Notes: generated by a model not told the origin, from the sequence alone. A DNA stretch of 64,000 bases from Limimonas halophila (GCF_900100655.1 NZ_FNCE01000003.1:152501-216500); one strand, 5' to 3'. Shown: positions 35,472 to 44,235, counted from the first letter of the stretch. Translations and numbers: made by a program.

Positions 35472-36500
35472 ATGGCAGCCACGCAGGCGAGCGGCTCCCA
35501 GACGACCGGGCACCAGCTCAGCGGCCACGTCATCGACGCGCTCCAGTACTCGAACTGGACCCGCCGCCACTTTGAGGACTGGCGGGCCGGCGGCATGACG
35601 GCCGTGGGCGTGACGATCGCGTACCACGAACGCGCGCGCGACACGCTCACCCGGCTGGGCGAATGGAACTGGCGCCTGCGTGAGAACGCGGACCTGATCC
35701 GCCCCATCCGGCGCGGCGGCGACCTGGACGCCGCGCGGGACGAGGGGCGGATCGGCGTCCTGCTGGGCGCGCAGAACTGCTCGCCCATCGACGACGACGT
35801 CGGCCTCGTTCAGGTGATGAACGACGCCGGCCTCAAGGTGATGCAGCTCACCTACAACAACCTCAGCCTCATCGGCGCCGGCTGCGCCGAGCTGGACGAT
35901 CCGGGCATCTCGCGCTTCGGCCGCGAAGTCATCTCGGAGATGAACCGCGTGGGCATGGTCATCGACATGTCCCACTCGGCCGAGCGCACCACCCTGGAAG
36001 CCATCGAGCTGTCCAGCCGCCCCGTGGCGGTGACACACGCCAACCCGCGCTTTTTCCACGACACCCCGCGCAACAAGAGCACCGACGTCCTGCGCGCGCT
36101 GGGCGAAAGCGGCGGGATGTTCGGCTTTTCGCTGTATCCGCCGCACCTCGCGGACGGCGCGCAGACGACGCTGGACACCTTCACCGCGATGGTCGCGCGC
36201 ACTGCCGAGATCGCCGGGACCGGCAACATCGGCATCGGCTCCGACCTGTGCCAGGGCTGGGACGGGCGCACGATCGACTACATGCGCAACGGCCGCTGGC
36301 GCCTGGTGCCCCAGGCCGAGCGCGAGCGCTTCGCCGCCACGCCGTGGCCCGATCAGCCGGCGTGGTTCCAGCGCTCGGCGGACATGCCGAAGCTCGCGGA
36401 CGCGCTGCGCGAGCGCGGCTTCTCCGCGGCCGACGTGGATGGGATCATGGGCGGCAACTGGGCGCGCTACCTGCGCGACGCGCTGGAGCCCACGGGGTAA
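35472..36500 (+). CDS. M19 (renal dipeptidase-like) protein lacking canonical zinc ligands
   Basis: 342 residues of the M19 TIM-barrel family. His168 (DMSHSAERT), His189 (VTHANPR) and Asp258 (GIGSDLCQGWDG) match M19 zinc positions. But the N-terminal HxD ligand motif (usually DGHND) reads GHVIDALQYSNW, and the bridging Glu motif (usually GIEG) reads LLGAQN. A binuclear zinc centre is therefore unlikely as usual. M19-like proteins are also found, as I recall, beside glycine-betaine/dimethylglycine genes in Pseudomonas, suggesting a role in quaternary-amine breakdown. The conserved context with an aldehyde dehydrogenase supports a non-peptidase job. Confidence 0.8.
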   Translation: MAATQASGSQTTGHQLSGHVIDALQYSNWTRRHFEDWRAGGMTAVGVTIAYHERARDTLTRLGEWNWRLRENADLIRPIRRGGDLDAARDEGRIGVLLGAQNCSPIDDDVGLVQVMNDAGLKVMQLTYNNLSLIGAGCAELDDPGISRFGREVISEMNRVGMVIDMSHSAERTTLEAIELSSRPVAVTHANPRFFHDTPRNKSTDVLRALGESGGMFGFSLYPPHLADGAQTTLDTFTAMVARTAEIAGTGNIGIGSDLCQGWDGRTIDYMRNGRWRLVPQAERERFAATPWPDQPAWFQRSADMPKLADALRERGFSAADVDGIMGGNWARYLRDALEPTG

Positions 36501-36595
36501 AAACGACCGGCGGCGGCCCTGGCCGCGCCGACGCCACGCCCGATGTCGAAAGACGACGGAGGCGGTTCACGAAACCAGCGACGGGGAGGTCCGCG

Positions 36596-38374
36596 ATGCC
36601 CACACATGCGCCGGTCCGCGGTTACGAGCAGCGCGTTCGCGACGTGCCGCGCGATCCCCTGCGGCCGCCCGCCGAAGTCATGCGCCTGTCGCGCATGGGC
36701 GCGATGCACGGCACCCGCATCAGCTTCATGCGCACGCTCACCCGCCGCATGGCGCGCGAGGGCTGGCGCATCCAGTGCCAGCGCTTCGACATCGGGGCCG
36801 ACCAGACGGGCGAGGCCGTCTACACCGTCGACACGCCGGACGGCCGCTACAGCTTCGTCGTCTTCGCCCACGACATCCCCGAGGAAGACCGCACCGACCG
36901 TGTGATCGCCGAGCGCTGGGACTACACCTTCGCGCTCACCGACGGCGAACCGGACGAAGACCATCTGGACGACCTGCGCGCCAACGTGCCGCTTCAGGAA
37001 GCTGGGCGCATGCGCCCCGAGGACATCGTCCTCTCGCGCGGCAACAAGAGCACGCGCCTGTTCGCCCACGTCGTGGACGCCCTGGCCGCCGGGCAGCAGC
37101 CGGACCCGGGGAAGGTGGACGAGGTCGGCTACCTCATGCGCACCACGGCCGTCTACGGCAACGGCAAGTTCGGCCTCGCCGACTATGAGCAGGTGCGCCG
37201 GCACACGGCCTTCCGCCAGCCCTTCAGCGCGCAGATGTTCACCGTCTATCTGGCGCGGCTGTTCTCGCTGGATCTGGTCGAGCACGTCGCCCGGCTGCGC
37301 GACCCGGACAACGCGGTCGGGCTGGACCCGCGCCTGCGCCGCGCCTTCGGCGTGGGCAACGCCACGGGCCTGGGCATGGCGCCCTTCCTGGTGAACCACC
37401 CCAAGATCATCCACGGCTGGGCCTGGGCGCGCGAGACCGCGCTGGCGCGCGTCAAGGCCGTGCCCTCTGCGGAGGCGTGGCGGCTGGACCGCTTCCAGCA
37501 ACTCTTCGAGCGCGCGATCACGCATGCCGATCAGTGGCAGACCGCCGACGAACGCCAGATGGCGGACATCCACACGCTGCGCGCCGAGCTGCGCACGCTG
37601 CACGCCGAGCTGTTCCCGGCCGAGGGCGAGAGCATCCTGGCCGCCGACCATCCCTGGCGGCGGCTGGCGCGGACGCTGGCGCAGCGCTTCTCCCTGGAAA
37701 CCCAGGAGATGGTGCACAGCCTGATGATCGAGCCCTACGGCGACCTCGTCGACGAGCTGGAGGACCGGCTCACCTGCGACGACGAGCTGTGGCTCGAACC
37801 GGCGATGCGGCTGTTCACGCTCAAGGATCTGCTGGAGCGGCACTACCGCTGGGCCATCGAGACCGACTACACGGCGGAGGAAAACCAGCACTACTTCTGG
37901 TACCGCGCCGAGGCGAAGGAGGAGCCGCGCATCGGCGAGCGCTGCTGCGAGTCCGGCGCCGAGCGCGAGATGATGATCGGCGTTGGGCGCGAGGCGGCGC
38001 GCCTCCACGCGGCGCTGGCAAAGCTGGACAACGAGTCGCTGCACGAGGCGGTGGCGGCCTTCCTGATGCGGCGGCCGGACCTGCGCGCGATCACCCGCCG
38101 GGTACAAACGATGGCGCACGCGCCCTACGGCGAGATCCGCGACAACCTGCTGGGCGCCGACATCCGCCCCATCGACCTGCTGCGCTTCAAGCTGTCGGTG
38201 TTCGGCGCGGTGCGCTTCGACCCCAAGTCGGATCGCTGGATCCGCATCACGATGTTCAAGGGCGCGCCCCTGCCGGAGGAGCTGACGGGCTGCGACGCCT
38301 GCGGGGCGCCGCCGCACTGCCTGACCTGTCCACCGGATGACTGGGCCTTCCCGGTCGTGCCGGAGGCGCTGTGA
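36596..38374 (+). CDS. Conserved 592-residue protein of unknown function with C-terminal CxxC pair
   Basis: 592 residues, soluble, unrecognised. It is mostly helical by composition, with charged, His- and Arg-rich stretches. A C-terminal cysteine set, Cys566-x2-Cys569-x5-Cys575-x2-Cys578 (CDACGAPPHCLTC), could bind zinc or an iron-sulfur cluster. Another pair is at ERCCESGAERE. It has no signal peptide. ATG 36596 follows GGGGAGG; the longer upstream frame runs through the dipeptidase gene. Its stop overlaps the next start by 4 bp (ATGA). Operon partners suggest a large catabolic or redox enzyme, but no fold is identified. Confidence 0.8.
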   Translation: MPTHAPVRGYEQRVRDVPRDPLRPPAEVMRLSRMGAMHGTRISFMRTLTRRMAREGWRIQCQRFDIGADQTGEAVYTVDTPDGRYSFVVFAHDIPEEDRTDRVIAERWDYTFALTDGEPDEDHLDDLRANVPLQEAGRMRPEDIVLSRGNKSTRLFAHVVDALAAGQQPDPGKVDEVGYLMRTTAVYGNGKFGLADYEQVRRHTAFRQPFSAQMFTVYLARLFSLDLVEHVARLRDPDNAVGLDPRLRRAFGVGNATGLGMAPFLVNHPKIIHGWAWARETALARVKAVPSAEAWRLDRFQQLFERAITHADQWQTADERQMADIHTLRAELRTLHAELFPAEGESILAADHPWRRLARTLAQRFSLETQEMVHSLMIEPYGDLVDELEDRLTCDDELWLEPAMRLFTLKDLLERHYRWAIETDYTAEENQHYFWYRAEAKEEPRIGERCCESGAEREMMIGVGREAARLHAALAKLDNESLHEAVAAFLMRRPDLRAITRRVQTMAHAPYGEIRDNLLGADIRPIDLLRFKLSVFGAVRFDPKSDRWIRITMFKGAPLPEELTGCDACGAPPHCLTCPPDDWAFPVVPEAL

Positions 38375-39096
38375 TGCTGCTGTCGATCAACGAACTGCGC
38401 GGCCGCTACGCGCGCGCCTTCGAGGGCATGGGCTTTCCCGCTGGGCTGGCGCCGGACGCGGCCCGCATCGCCGCCACGCTGGACATCCTGGGCGACGACG
38501 GCCTGAGCCGCGTGCTCGACCGGCTGGACCGCCTGGACGGCGTCAAGCTGCCCGTGCCGGATCTTGCCGTGGACGGCAGCTCGGCGCGCCTGGACGGCCA
38601 CGGCGGCTCGCTGCTTGCGGTCGGCGCGGACGTGCTGGATGTGCTGGACGTTCTCACCCAGCAGCACGGCGAGGCGCGCATCGAGGTGCACGGCTGCCGC
38701 GACGTGGACTTCGTCACCGGGCTCGGCGGGCTGGCCGCCGCGCGCGGGATCGAGGGGGCGCTGCTCGCCAGCCTGGAAGACCGCGAGCGCCTGGTGCGCG
38801 TGGCCCAGCGCCGCGCCGAGGTGCAGGAGGGGCCGCCGGGCACCTTCGCGGGCGTGCCGGCGGACGGGCTGCTGGTGCTGGGCGGGCAGTTCGTGGACAC
38901 GCTCGACGCCAGCGCCTGCACGACCACGCTCGGCTTTGGAGCTTTCGACGAACGCCACGACGACGCCCTGGAAAACGGCGTTCGCGTCGACGACGCGGAT
39001 TGGAAGCGGATCTACGCCCTCGGCGGCCGGCTGCTCGTGCCCGAGATGGGCGACGCCGCCGCCAACGCGGGCGTCGGCGGTGGCACGCCGTTTTAA
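38371..39096 (+). CDS. DUF3726-like protein
   Basis: 241 residues. The start SINELRGRYARAFEGMGFPAGLAPDAARIAATLD resembles the N-terminal pattern I remember for DUF3726; the rest has alternating beta and helix with GGSLLAVGADVLDVL. No catalytic motif is recognised. It overlaps the 592-residue gene by 4 bp, indicating a tight functional partnership. The gene ends 3 bp from the converging photolyase gene. The family call is tentative. Confidence 0.6.
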   Translation: MMLLSINELRGRYARAFEGMGFPAGLAPDAARIAATLDILGDDGLSRVLDRLDRLDGVKLPVPDLAVDGSSARLDGHGGSLLAVGADVLDVLDVLTQQHGEARIEVHGCRDVDFVTGLGGLAAARGIEGALLASLEDRERLVRVAQRRAEVQEGPPGTFAGVPADGLLVLGGQFVDTLDASACTTTLGFGAFDERHDDALENGVRVDDADWKRIYALGGRLLVPEMGDAAANAGVGGGTPF

Positions 39097-39099
39097 ATC

Positions 39100-41520
39100 C
39101 TATTCGATCGGTTCCGTCGCGGCGACGGTGCGGGGTGCTCCGCGCGCCGCGATGTCGGGCTCGCTGGCAAAGACGCGCCCGGCCATCGCCATGCCGGAGA
39201 GCAGGGCGTCGTCGATGCCGCCGCCCAGGCACCATTCCCCGCACGCGCCCACGCCGGCGTCGCCGTCGAAGAGGCACCCCGCGTCCAGCGGCGTTTCCGC
39301 GCGGGCGTAGCGCCAGCGGTGGCCCGTGACCGCGACCGGCTCGGGTGCCTCGACGCGCTGGCGAAAGGCTGCGACCAGCTCGCCTGCCGCCGCGTCCGCA
39401 TCGTCGTCGAGGTGCTCGGCGGACCAGGCCGGATCGCCGTGCAGCACCCAGACCTCTTCGTTCATCTCCCGGCCCGGCTTGGCGCTGTTGCGGATCGCCA
39501 TGCGGGCCGGCCCATTCCCACGCACGACGTCGGGCACCCCGGAAACGGGTGCGGCGAAGCGCGCCATCGCGGTAATGCAGGGCGCGTAGCGCACGCCCCG
39601 CGCGGCCTCGGCCAGCGCCGGACAGGGCGCCAGCAGCTCGGCCGCCTGCGGCGCGGGCACCGCGACGACCACGCGGTCGAACGGGCCGAATACGCCCGCA
39701 TCGGTCGTGAGCGACCAGGCGCCGGCGTCGCGGGTCAAGCGGTCGACGCGCACGCCGCTGCGCACGTCGAGGTCGGCGGCCAGATGCTCGGCCAGGGCGC
39801 GGCTGTGCGGCACCGGGACGTAGCGCCCGTCGTCGCCGGTCAATTCCGGGTCCCAGGGCAGGATGACGCCCTGGTCCAGCCAGCTTTCCACAAAGGGCGC
39901 CAGCCGGGGATCGTCCGCGCGGAACCAGGGAGCGCCGTGGTCGGCGTGAACGTCCGCCCACAGGCGCTTGGCCGCCGTGCGCCCGCCCACGCGCCGGCCC
40001 TTGTCGAGCACCGTGACCGCAACACCCTGGTCGGCCAGCGTGCGCGCGCACATCAAGCCGGCGGGCCCGGCGCCGATGACGGCCACGCGCGGCATCTCGC
40101 CCGCGGGGCGTCGGGTTTGAAGCGCGGCGAACCGTGCGGTGTCCAGGCGCTCGGCGTGGACCTCGGTGCTGCGCGGGCGCACGCGGCCGAAGATGGGCTT
40201 TTCCGGGTCGAAGGGGCGGTCGAAGGCGCCCAGGCACCAGAACAGCCCCGCGTAGGAATTCGGGTCGCCGCCGTCGAGGGCGTAGCGGTTGTTCAGGTCC
40301 ACCAGCATCCGCGCGGCTACGTCCGGCCCTTCCGTCCAGGGCAGCAGGGCCTTGCCCCAGGTCATGCGCACGTTGTTGTGCAGGTAGCCGCGCCGCAGAT
40401 ACCCGGCTTGCGCCGCGTTCCAGAAGGCGTCGTCGGTGCGTCCGCGCGCCAGGGTTTCCCAGACGTAGAGCGCCGGACGCGGGTCCAGGGCGCAGCGGTC
40501 GAGGCTCTCGCGCGCCCAGTCGGGAAGCACGTCGACGGTGTCGTGGTCCGGCGCAAAGTGGGCGAAGCTCCACGCCATCTCCCGCCAGATCAGCAGCTCC
40601 TCCAGGAACTTCTCCGGGCCCTTGCCGCCCTGCGCCGCCGCCTCGCGCGCGAGTTGGGTGGCCGCGATCATGCCGTGGCGCAGATAGGGCGAGAGGTGGC
40701 TGACCGCGCCGTCCTGCAGCGCGTCGTTGCGGCGCGCGGCGTAGCCCGCCAGGCGGTGGTCGCGGAAGGCGGCCCAGCGCGTCTGCGCCGCCGCTTCGCC
40801 GCCGGGGTCGTCGGGCACGGGCGGTACGCTGTGGTCGATCTCGCAGGCCGCCGTCAGCTCGCCCAGATCCCAGGCGTCCAGATCGGTGGGCGTGCGGGGC
40901 AGCGTGCCGGCGTCGGGCGCGACGCGTGGCGCCACCGGCGGGAACTCCGCGTGCAGGCGGTCCGCCCGCTGATCCTTGGTCGCCGACCGGAATTTGTACG
41001 CCCGGTCGAAGGCGCGGCCGACCTGGATCATGGGCACGACGCAACTCGCGTCCACGGCCAGAACTGGCGTCTCCCGCTCCGCTGTCGCCGCCAGGAGCGC
41101 CGAGCGGTCTTCGCGGTAGGACCTTGTCGGCTGGTCGTCGCAGACCACGGCCGCGGCATCGCGGGCGAGGCGGGGCGTGGCCTCCTCGCGCGCGCCCGGC
41201 CGGTGGACGTAGGCTGCCGTGGCGATGCCGCGTTCGCGGATCGTCGCCAGGGCCTCGCGCGCCCCCTCCAGCACGAAGCGGTGGTGGCGGTCGCTGGCGA
41301 AGGGGTAGCGCTCGCTCAGTTCGAACACCGCCAGCACCGGCAGGCCCAGCGCGTTGCCCAGCGCCACTGCCGCGTCGAGCGCCTGGTTTTCGTGGCCGCG
41401 CAGGTTGCCGCTCAGGCTGTACAGGACGTAGGCGCCCCGCGGACCGGGCTCGCCGGCCCGCAGAGCCCGCGTGCGCGAAGCCAGGCGCGGGGGCAGGCGG
41501 TCGATCGGCGCGTCAGGCAT
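39100..41520 (-). CDS. Class II CPD photolyase fused to FAD/NAD(P)-dependent oxidoreductase
   Basis: 806 residues in two parts. Residues 1 to about 475 are a class II photolyase: an N-terminal Rossmann-like region (YVLYSLSGNLRGHENQAL), then FLEELLIWREMAWSFAHF and WNAAQAGYLRRGYLHNNVRMTWGKALLPWT, which line the FAD and lesion site. From about 480 a second protein begins with VAVIGAGPAGLMCARTL, a dinucleotide-binding loop, and DKGRRVGGRTAAKR as in RenL-like amine oxidases, ending GGGIDDALLSGMAMAGRVFASEPDI. The single uninterrupted frame covers both. The first part repairs UV dimers with light; the second might feed it reduced FAD, but that is inference. Confidence 0.9.
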   Translation of the reverse strand: MPDAPIDRLPPRLASRTRALRAGEPGPRGAYVLYSLSGNLRGHENQALDAAVALGNALGLPVLAVFELSERYPFASDRHHRFVLEGAREALATIRERGIATAAYVHRPGAREEATPRLARDAAAVVCDDQPTRSYREDRSALLAATAERETPVLAVDASCVVPMIQVGRAFDRAYKFRSATKDQRADRLHAEFPPVAPRVAPDAGTLPRTPTDLDAWDLGELTAACEIDHSVPPVPDDPGGEAAAQTRWAAFRDHRLAGYAARRNDALQDGAVSHLSPYLRHGMIAATQLAREAAAQGGKGPEKFLEELLIWREMAWSFAHFAPDHDTVDVLPDWARESLDRCALDPRPALYVWETLARGRTDDAFWNAAQAGYLRRGYLHNNVRMTWGKALLPWTEGPDVAARMLVDLNNRYALDGGDPNSYAGLFWCLGAFDRPFDPEKPIFGRVRPRSTEVHAERLDTARFAALQTRRPAGEMPRVAVIGAGPAGLMCARTLADQGVAVTVLDKGRRVGGRTAAKRLWADVHADHGAPWFRADDPRLAPFVESWLDQGVILPWDPELTGDDGRYVPVPHSRALAEHLAADLDVRSGVRVDRLTRDAGAWSLTTDAGVFGPFDRVVVAVPAPQAAELLAPCPALAEAARGVRYAPCITAMARFAAPVSGVPDVVRGNGPARMAIRNSAKPGREMNEEVWVLHGDPAWSAEHLDDDADAAAGELVAAFRQRVEAPEPVAVTGHRWRYARAETPLDAGCLFDGDAGVGACGEWCLGGGIDDALLSGMAMAGRVFASEPDIAARGAPRTVAATEPIE

Positions 41521-41719
41521 CCGACTCGCCCGCGCTGCCGTCCCCGGCGGCACTCGGCGGTGTGGGGGCCGGCGGTGGCACGTCGAGGGGATCGGCGCGG
41601 CCATCGCGGTCCGTGGCGTAGGCGCGGCGCCAGCCCTCAACGGCCACGGCGGCGAGTCCAGCGACCGCCACCCCGGCCGCGGCGTGGACGGCGGCGTTCG
41701 CGGCGAGCCGGATCAACAT
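41513..41719 (-). CDS. Small membrane protein, 68 residues
   Basis: Starts at ATG 41719 with a GGGGGAAA ribosome site. One hydrophobic helix (LAANAAVHAAAGVAVAGLAAVAVEG), then a polar, proline-rich tail. No known family. Its start and the previous stop share TGATG, and its stop overlaps the photolyase start region by 8 bp, so it sits in the photolyase operon. Confidence 0.55.
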   Translation of the reverse strand: MLIRLAANAAVHAAAGVAVAGLAAVAVEGWRRAYATDRDGRADPLDVPPPAPTPPSAAGDGSAGESDA

Positions 41720-41853
41720 CAAATTTCCCCCGTGCGCTGCGCCTGTTGGCGGGACCGCTGCGCACAGACATACGCGGCGCCGGCGAGCCCGCCGGCGGTC
41801 AGGCCGGCGGCGAACCCGGCGGACGCGGCCAGATACGAGAGTGCACAAACCAT
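41719..41853 (-). CDS. Tiny membrane protein, 44 residues
   Basis: ATG 41853 preceded by GGGAGCG. Sequence MVCALSYLAASAGFAAGLTA then GGLAGAAYVCAQRSRQQ: one glycine/alanine-rich helix and a short basic end. It overlaps the next start (TGATG). Too short for homology; supported by ribosome site, overlap and hydrophobic pattern only. Confidence 0.45.
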   Translation of the reverse strand: MVCALSYLAASAGFAAGLTAGGLAGAAYVCAQRSRQQAQRTGEI

Positions 41854-41945
41854 CGCGTTCGCTCCCAGAAAGATGGTGCTATCTGGTACGCACGCGGCCG
41901 CTGTTCGGATCGTCGTGCTGCACGGATTTGTCCGTTCGCGGCGAG

Positions 41946-43067
41946 TCAGCAGGCCGTCACGGTCATACTGCCCGTGGCCGTCAGCGTGACGGCGGTGTCG
42001 AAGGGTGTGCTCTCGCGGGCGAGCGTGTCGGCCAGCCAGCGCCGGTCCGCCGCACTCGGGCGGGCCAGCTGCATGCGGCGAAGCTGAAAGGGGACGAGCG
42101 TGCACGCGCGCACGCTGCCGTCGGCCACGGCGATCTCGGGCAGCACCAGCAGCACGAGGTCGTCGCGGTAGCTGCCGGGCGTGGCGATGCCCTCGTAGTC
42201 GGTGAGGAAGTCGCCGGACCCGTAGAGGATCAGGCCGTCACGGTGGCGCTCCACCGCCTTGGCGTGGTGGGATGAATGGCCGTGGACGACCGAGACGCCG
42301 CCCCGCGCGATCAGCGCGCGGGCAAAGGTCCGCTGATCGGCCGGCACGTCGAAACCCCAGTTGCCGCCCCAGTGGACCGTCACCACGACGACGTCGCCCG
42401 GCCGCCGCCACGCGGCGATGTGCCGGCAGAGCGCATCCGCGCTTGTGTCCGAGAGGTCGGGCAGGCGGTTCACGCCGGGCCGGTCGGGGCGCGCGGCCCA
42501 ATGCGCCGGCACACCGCTGGAGCCGTGGGCGCAGGCGAAGACGAGCACCCGCCCGCCGTCCGCGCGCGGCACCACGGCGGGCACGGCCGCTGCGGCGCTG
42601 TCCCGGCCCGAGCCGCAGCGCGCGATGCCGGCGGCGTCGAGCGTGTCCAGGGTGTCCGTGAGGCCGCGCTCGCCCCAGTCAAGGACGTGGTTGTTGGCAA
42701 GCGTCGCCACGTCCAGCCCGAAAGCGGTCAGCACCGGCGCGTTGGCCGGGTTCATGCGGTAGGTGATGCCCTTGGGCGCCGCGTCCTCGCTGCGTGTTAC
42801 GGCCGTTTCCAGGTTGGCGATGCGCACGGCCGGCTGCACGCGCTCCAGATCCGCAAGCGCCTCGCCCCAGACGTAGCGCCAGTCCACCGGCTTGGGGACC
42901 GGTCCGTTGGCGGCTTCCGCCAGGTCCACGTACGCCCGCGCGTCGGTTACGACCGGCTCGTGGCGGTGCGGCGGCGCCGGGTACGGCAGGATCTGATCGA
43001 TGCCGCGGCCGGTCATGACGTCGCCGCACAGGGCGAGGGTGATGGTCGCCGGGGCTGTTTCGGGCAT
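41946..43067 (-). CDS. CapA/PgsA-like metallophosphatase-fold protein
   Basis: 373 residues, one CapA domain of the calcineurin-like phosphoesterase superfamily. Metal-site motifs: LALCGDVMTGRGID, ANLETAVT, LANNHVLDWGERGL, TVHWGGNWGF, and VHGHSSHHAKAVE. Members include poly-gamma-glutamate biosynthesis proteins, but many are isolated and of unknown substrate; no capsule genes accompany it. No signal peptide is seen from ATG 43067, which follows CGGAGG. It diverges from the PhaC-like hydrolase. Confidence 0.88.
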   Translation of the reverse strand: MPETAPATITLALCGDVMTGRGIDQILPYPAPPHRHEPVVTDARAYVDLAEAANGPVPKPVDWRYVWGEALADLERVQPAVRIANLETAVTRSEDAAPKGITYRMNPANAPVLTAFGLDVATLANNHVLDWGERGLTDTLDTLDAAGIARCGSGRDSAAAAVPAVVPRADGGRVLVFACAHGSSGVPAHWAARPDRPGVNRLPDLSDTSADALCRHIAAWRRPGDVVVVTVHWGGNWGFDVPADQRTFARALIARGGVSVVHGHSSHHAKAVERHRDGLILYGSGDFLTDYEGIATPGSYRDDLVLLVLPEIAVADGSVRACTLVPFQLRRMQLARPSAADRRWLADTLARESTPFDTAVTLTATGSMTVTAC

Positions 43068-43215
43068 TCCGGCGCCTCCGCGGGATAGGGGAAGCATCTT
43101 GCCCATCGCGGGCGCGGGGCACATTCACCCGCCGCAAAGGACGACCTTCAAGAGGGGAAGCGTGCCCGCTCGGGATGTGCGCTACGCTGGCCCGGACCGG
43201 GCGCCGGGGTCAGCC

Positions 43216-44232
43216 ATGTACGAGCTTGCGGATGCCATGCGCCGCGCGCAGGCGGCCATGCTGGATGCGGCCGGCGACCGCCCGGCGGGACACCCCTATC
43301 GCGTCGCGGCCTCGGGCGAGCGCTGGCGCTTGCGCGCGTACGGTCAAGGGGCCGGGCCGCCGGTGCTGATCGTCGCCGCGCCCATCAAGCGGCCCGACAT
43401 CTGGGACCTGACGCCCACCCGCAGCGTGGTTGGCGCGTGCCTGCGCGGGGGCCTGGACGTGCATCTGCTGGCATGGGCCGCCCCGGCGCCGCGCGATTCC
43501 GGCGCGACGCTGGCGGCCTATGCGGATGCGGGCATCGGCGAGGCGGTGGCGGCTGTGCGGCGGGCGACGGGCGGGCGTGCGCCGGTGCTGATGGGGCATT
43601 CCCTGGGCGGCACGCTGGCGGCGATCTTCGCGGCGGCCCACGCTGACCGCCTGGCCGGGCTGGTGCTGCTGGATGCGCCGCTGTGCTTCGCGCCCGGCAG
43701 CAGCCGCTTCCGCGACGCCCTGGTGGCGATGGCGCCCCGCCACCCCGACAGCGACGGCATCGTGCCGGGGTCGCTGCTGTCGCACCTGAGCGCGCTCGCC
43801 GCGCCGGAAACCTTCGTCTGGGCGCGCGCGTTGGACGGCCTGCTGCACCCGGAAGCGCACGATCTTCACACCCGCATCGAGCGCTGGGCCCTGGCCGAGG
43901 TGGCGCTGCCCGCACCGTTGCTGGGCGAGATGCTGACGGCCCTCTACCGCGAGGATCGGTTCTGTCGGGGCACGCTCGACCTCGGCGGACCCACCGTCGG
44001 GCCGGCCGCGCTGCGCTGTCCCGCCTTCGTCGTCGGCAACGCGGCGGATGCCGTGGCGCCGCCCCAAGCGATCGACCCCTTCGTCGCGCGCATGCCCGGC
44101 GCCCAGGTGCGCCGCATCGAGATCCCCGGCGAACCCGGCGTCAGCCTCCAGCACCTCGTCCCGCTCCTGGGCGAACGCGCCCATGCCGAGTTATGGCCCG
44201 AGATCACGGCCTGGATCGCGGCGCGTGGGTAA
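43216..44232 (+). CDS. Alpha/beta hydrolase of the PHA-synthase (PhaC) clan with Ser nucleophile
   Basis: 338 residues. The pattern LIVAAPIKRPDIWDLTPTRSVVGACLRGGLDVHLLAW copies the PhaC opening. The nucleophile elbow is MGHSLGGTLAA: Ser, where PHA synthases have Cys. The acid lies in VVGNAADAVAPP. The His motif usually near GGH-GV is replaced by PGEPGVSLQHL, so the catalytic His is uncertain. It is probably an esterase or depolymerase-like hydrolase, not a polymerase. ATG 43216 was taken since homology begins right after it. It stops 3 bp from the converging E1 gene. Confidence 0.8.
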   Translation: MYELADAMRRAQAAMLDAAGDRPAGHPYRVAASGERWRLRAYGQGAGPPVLIVAAPIKRPDIWDLTPTRSVVGACLRGGLDVHLLAWAAPAPRDSGATLAAYADAGIGEAVAAVRRATGGRAPVLMGHSLGGTLAAIFAAAHADRLAGLVLLDAPLCFAPGSSRFRDALVAMAPRHPDSDGIVPGSLLSHLSALAAPETFVWARALDGLLHPEAHDLHTRIERWALAEVALPAPLLGEMLTALYREDRFCRGTLDLGGPTVGPAALRCPAFVVGNAADAVAPPQAIDPFVARMPGAQVRRIEIPGEPGVSLQHLVPLLGERAHAELWPEITAWIAARG

Positions 44233-44235
44233 GCG

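Noticed and set aside
43216-44232. Annotation as PHA synthase
   Set aside because: The essential nucleophile Cys is Ser and the His motif is missing, so polymerase activity is not supported.
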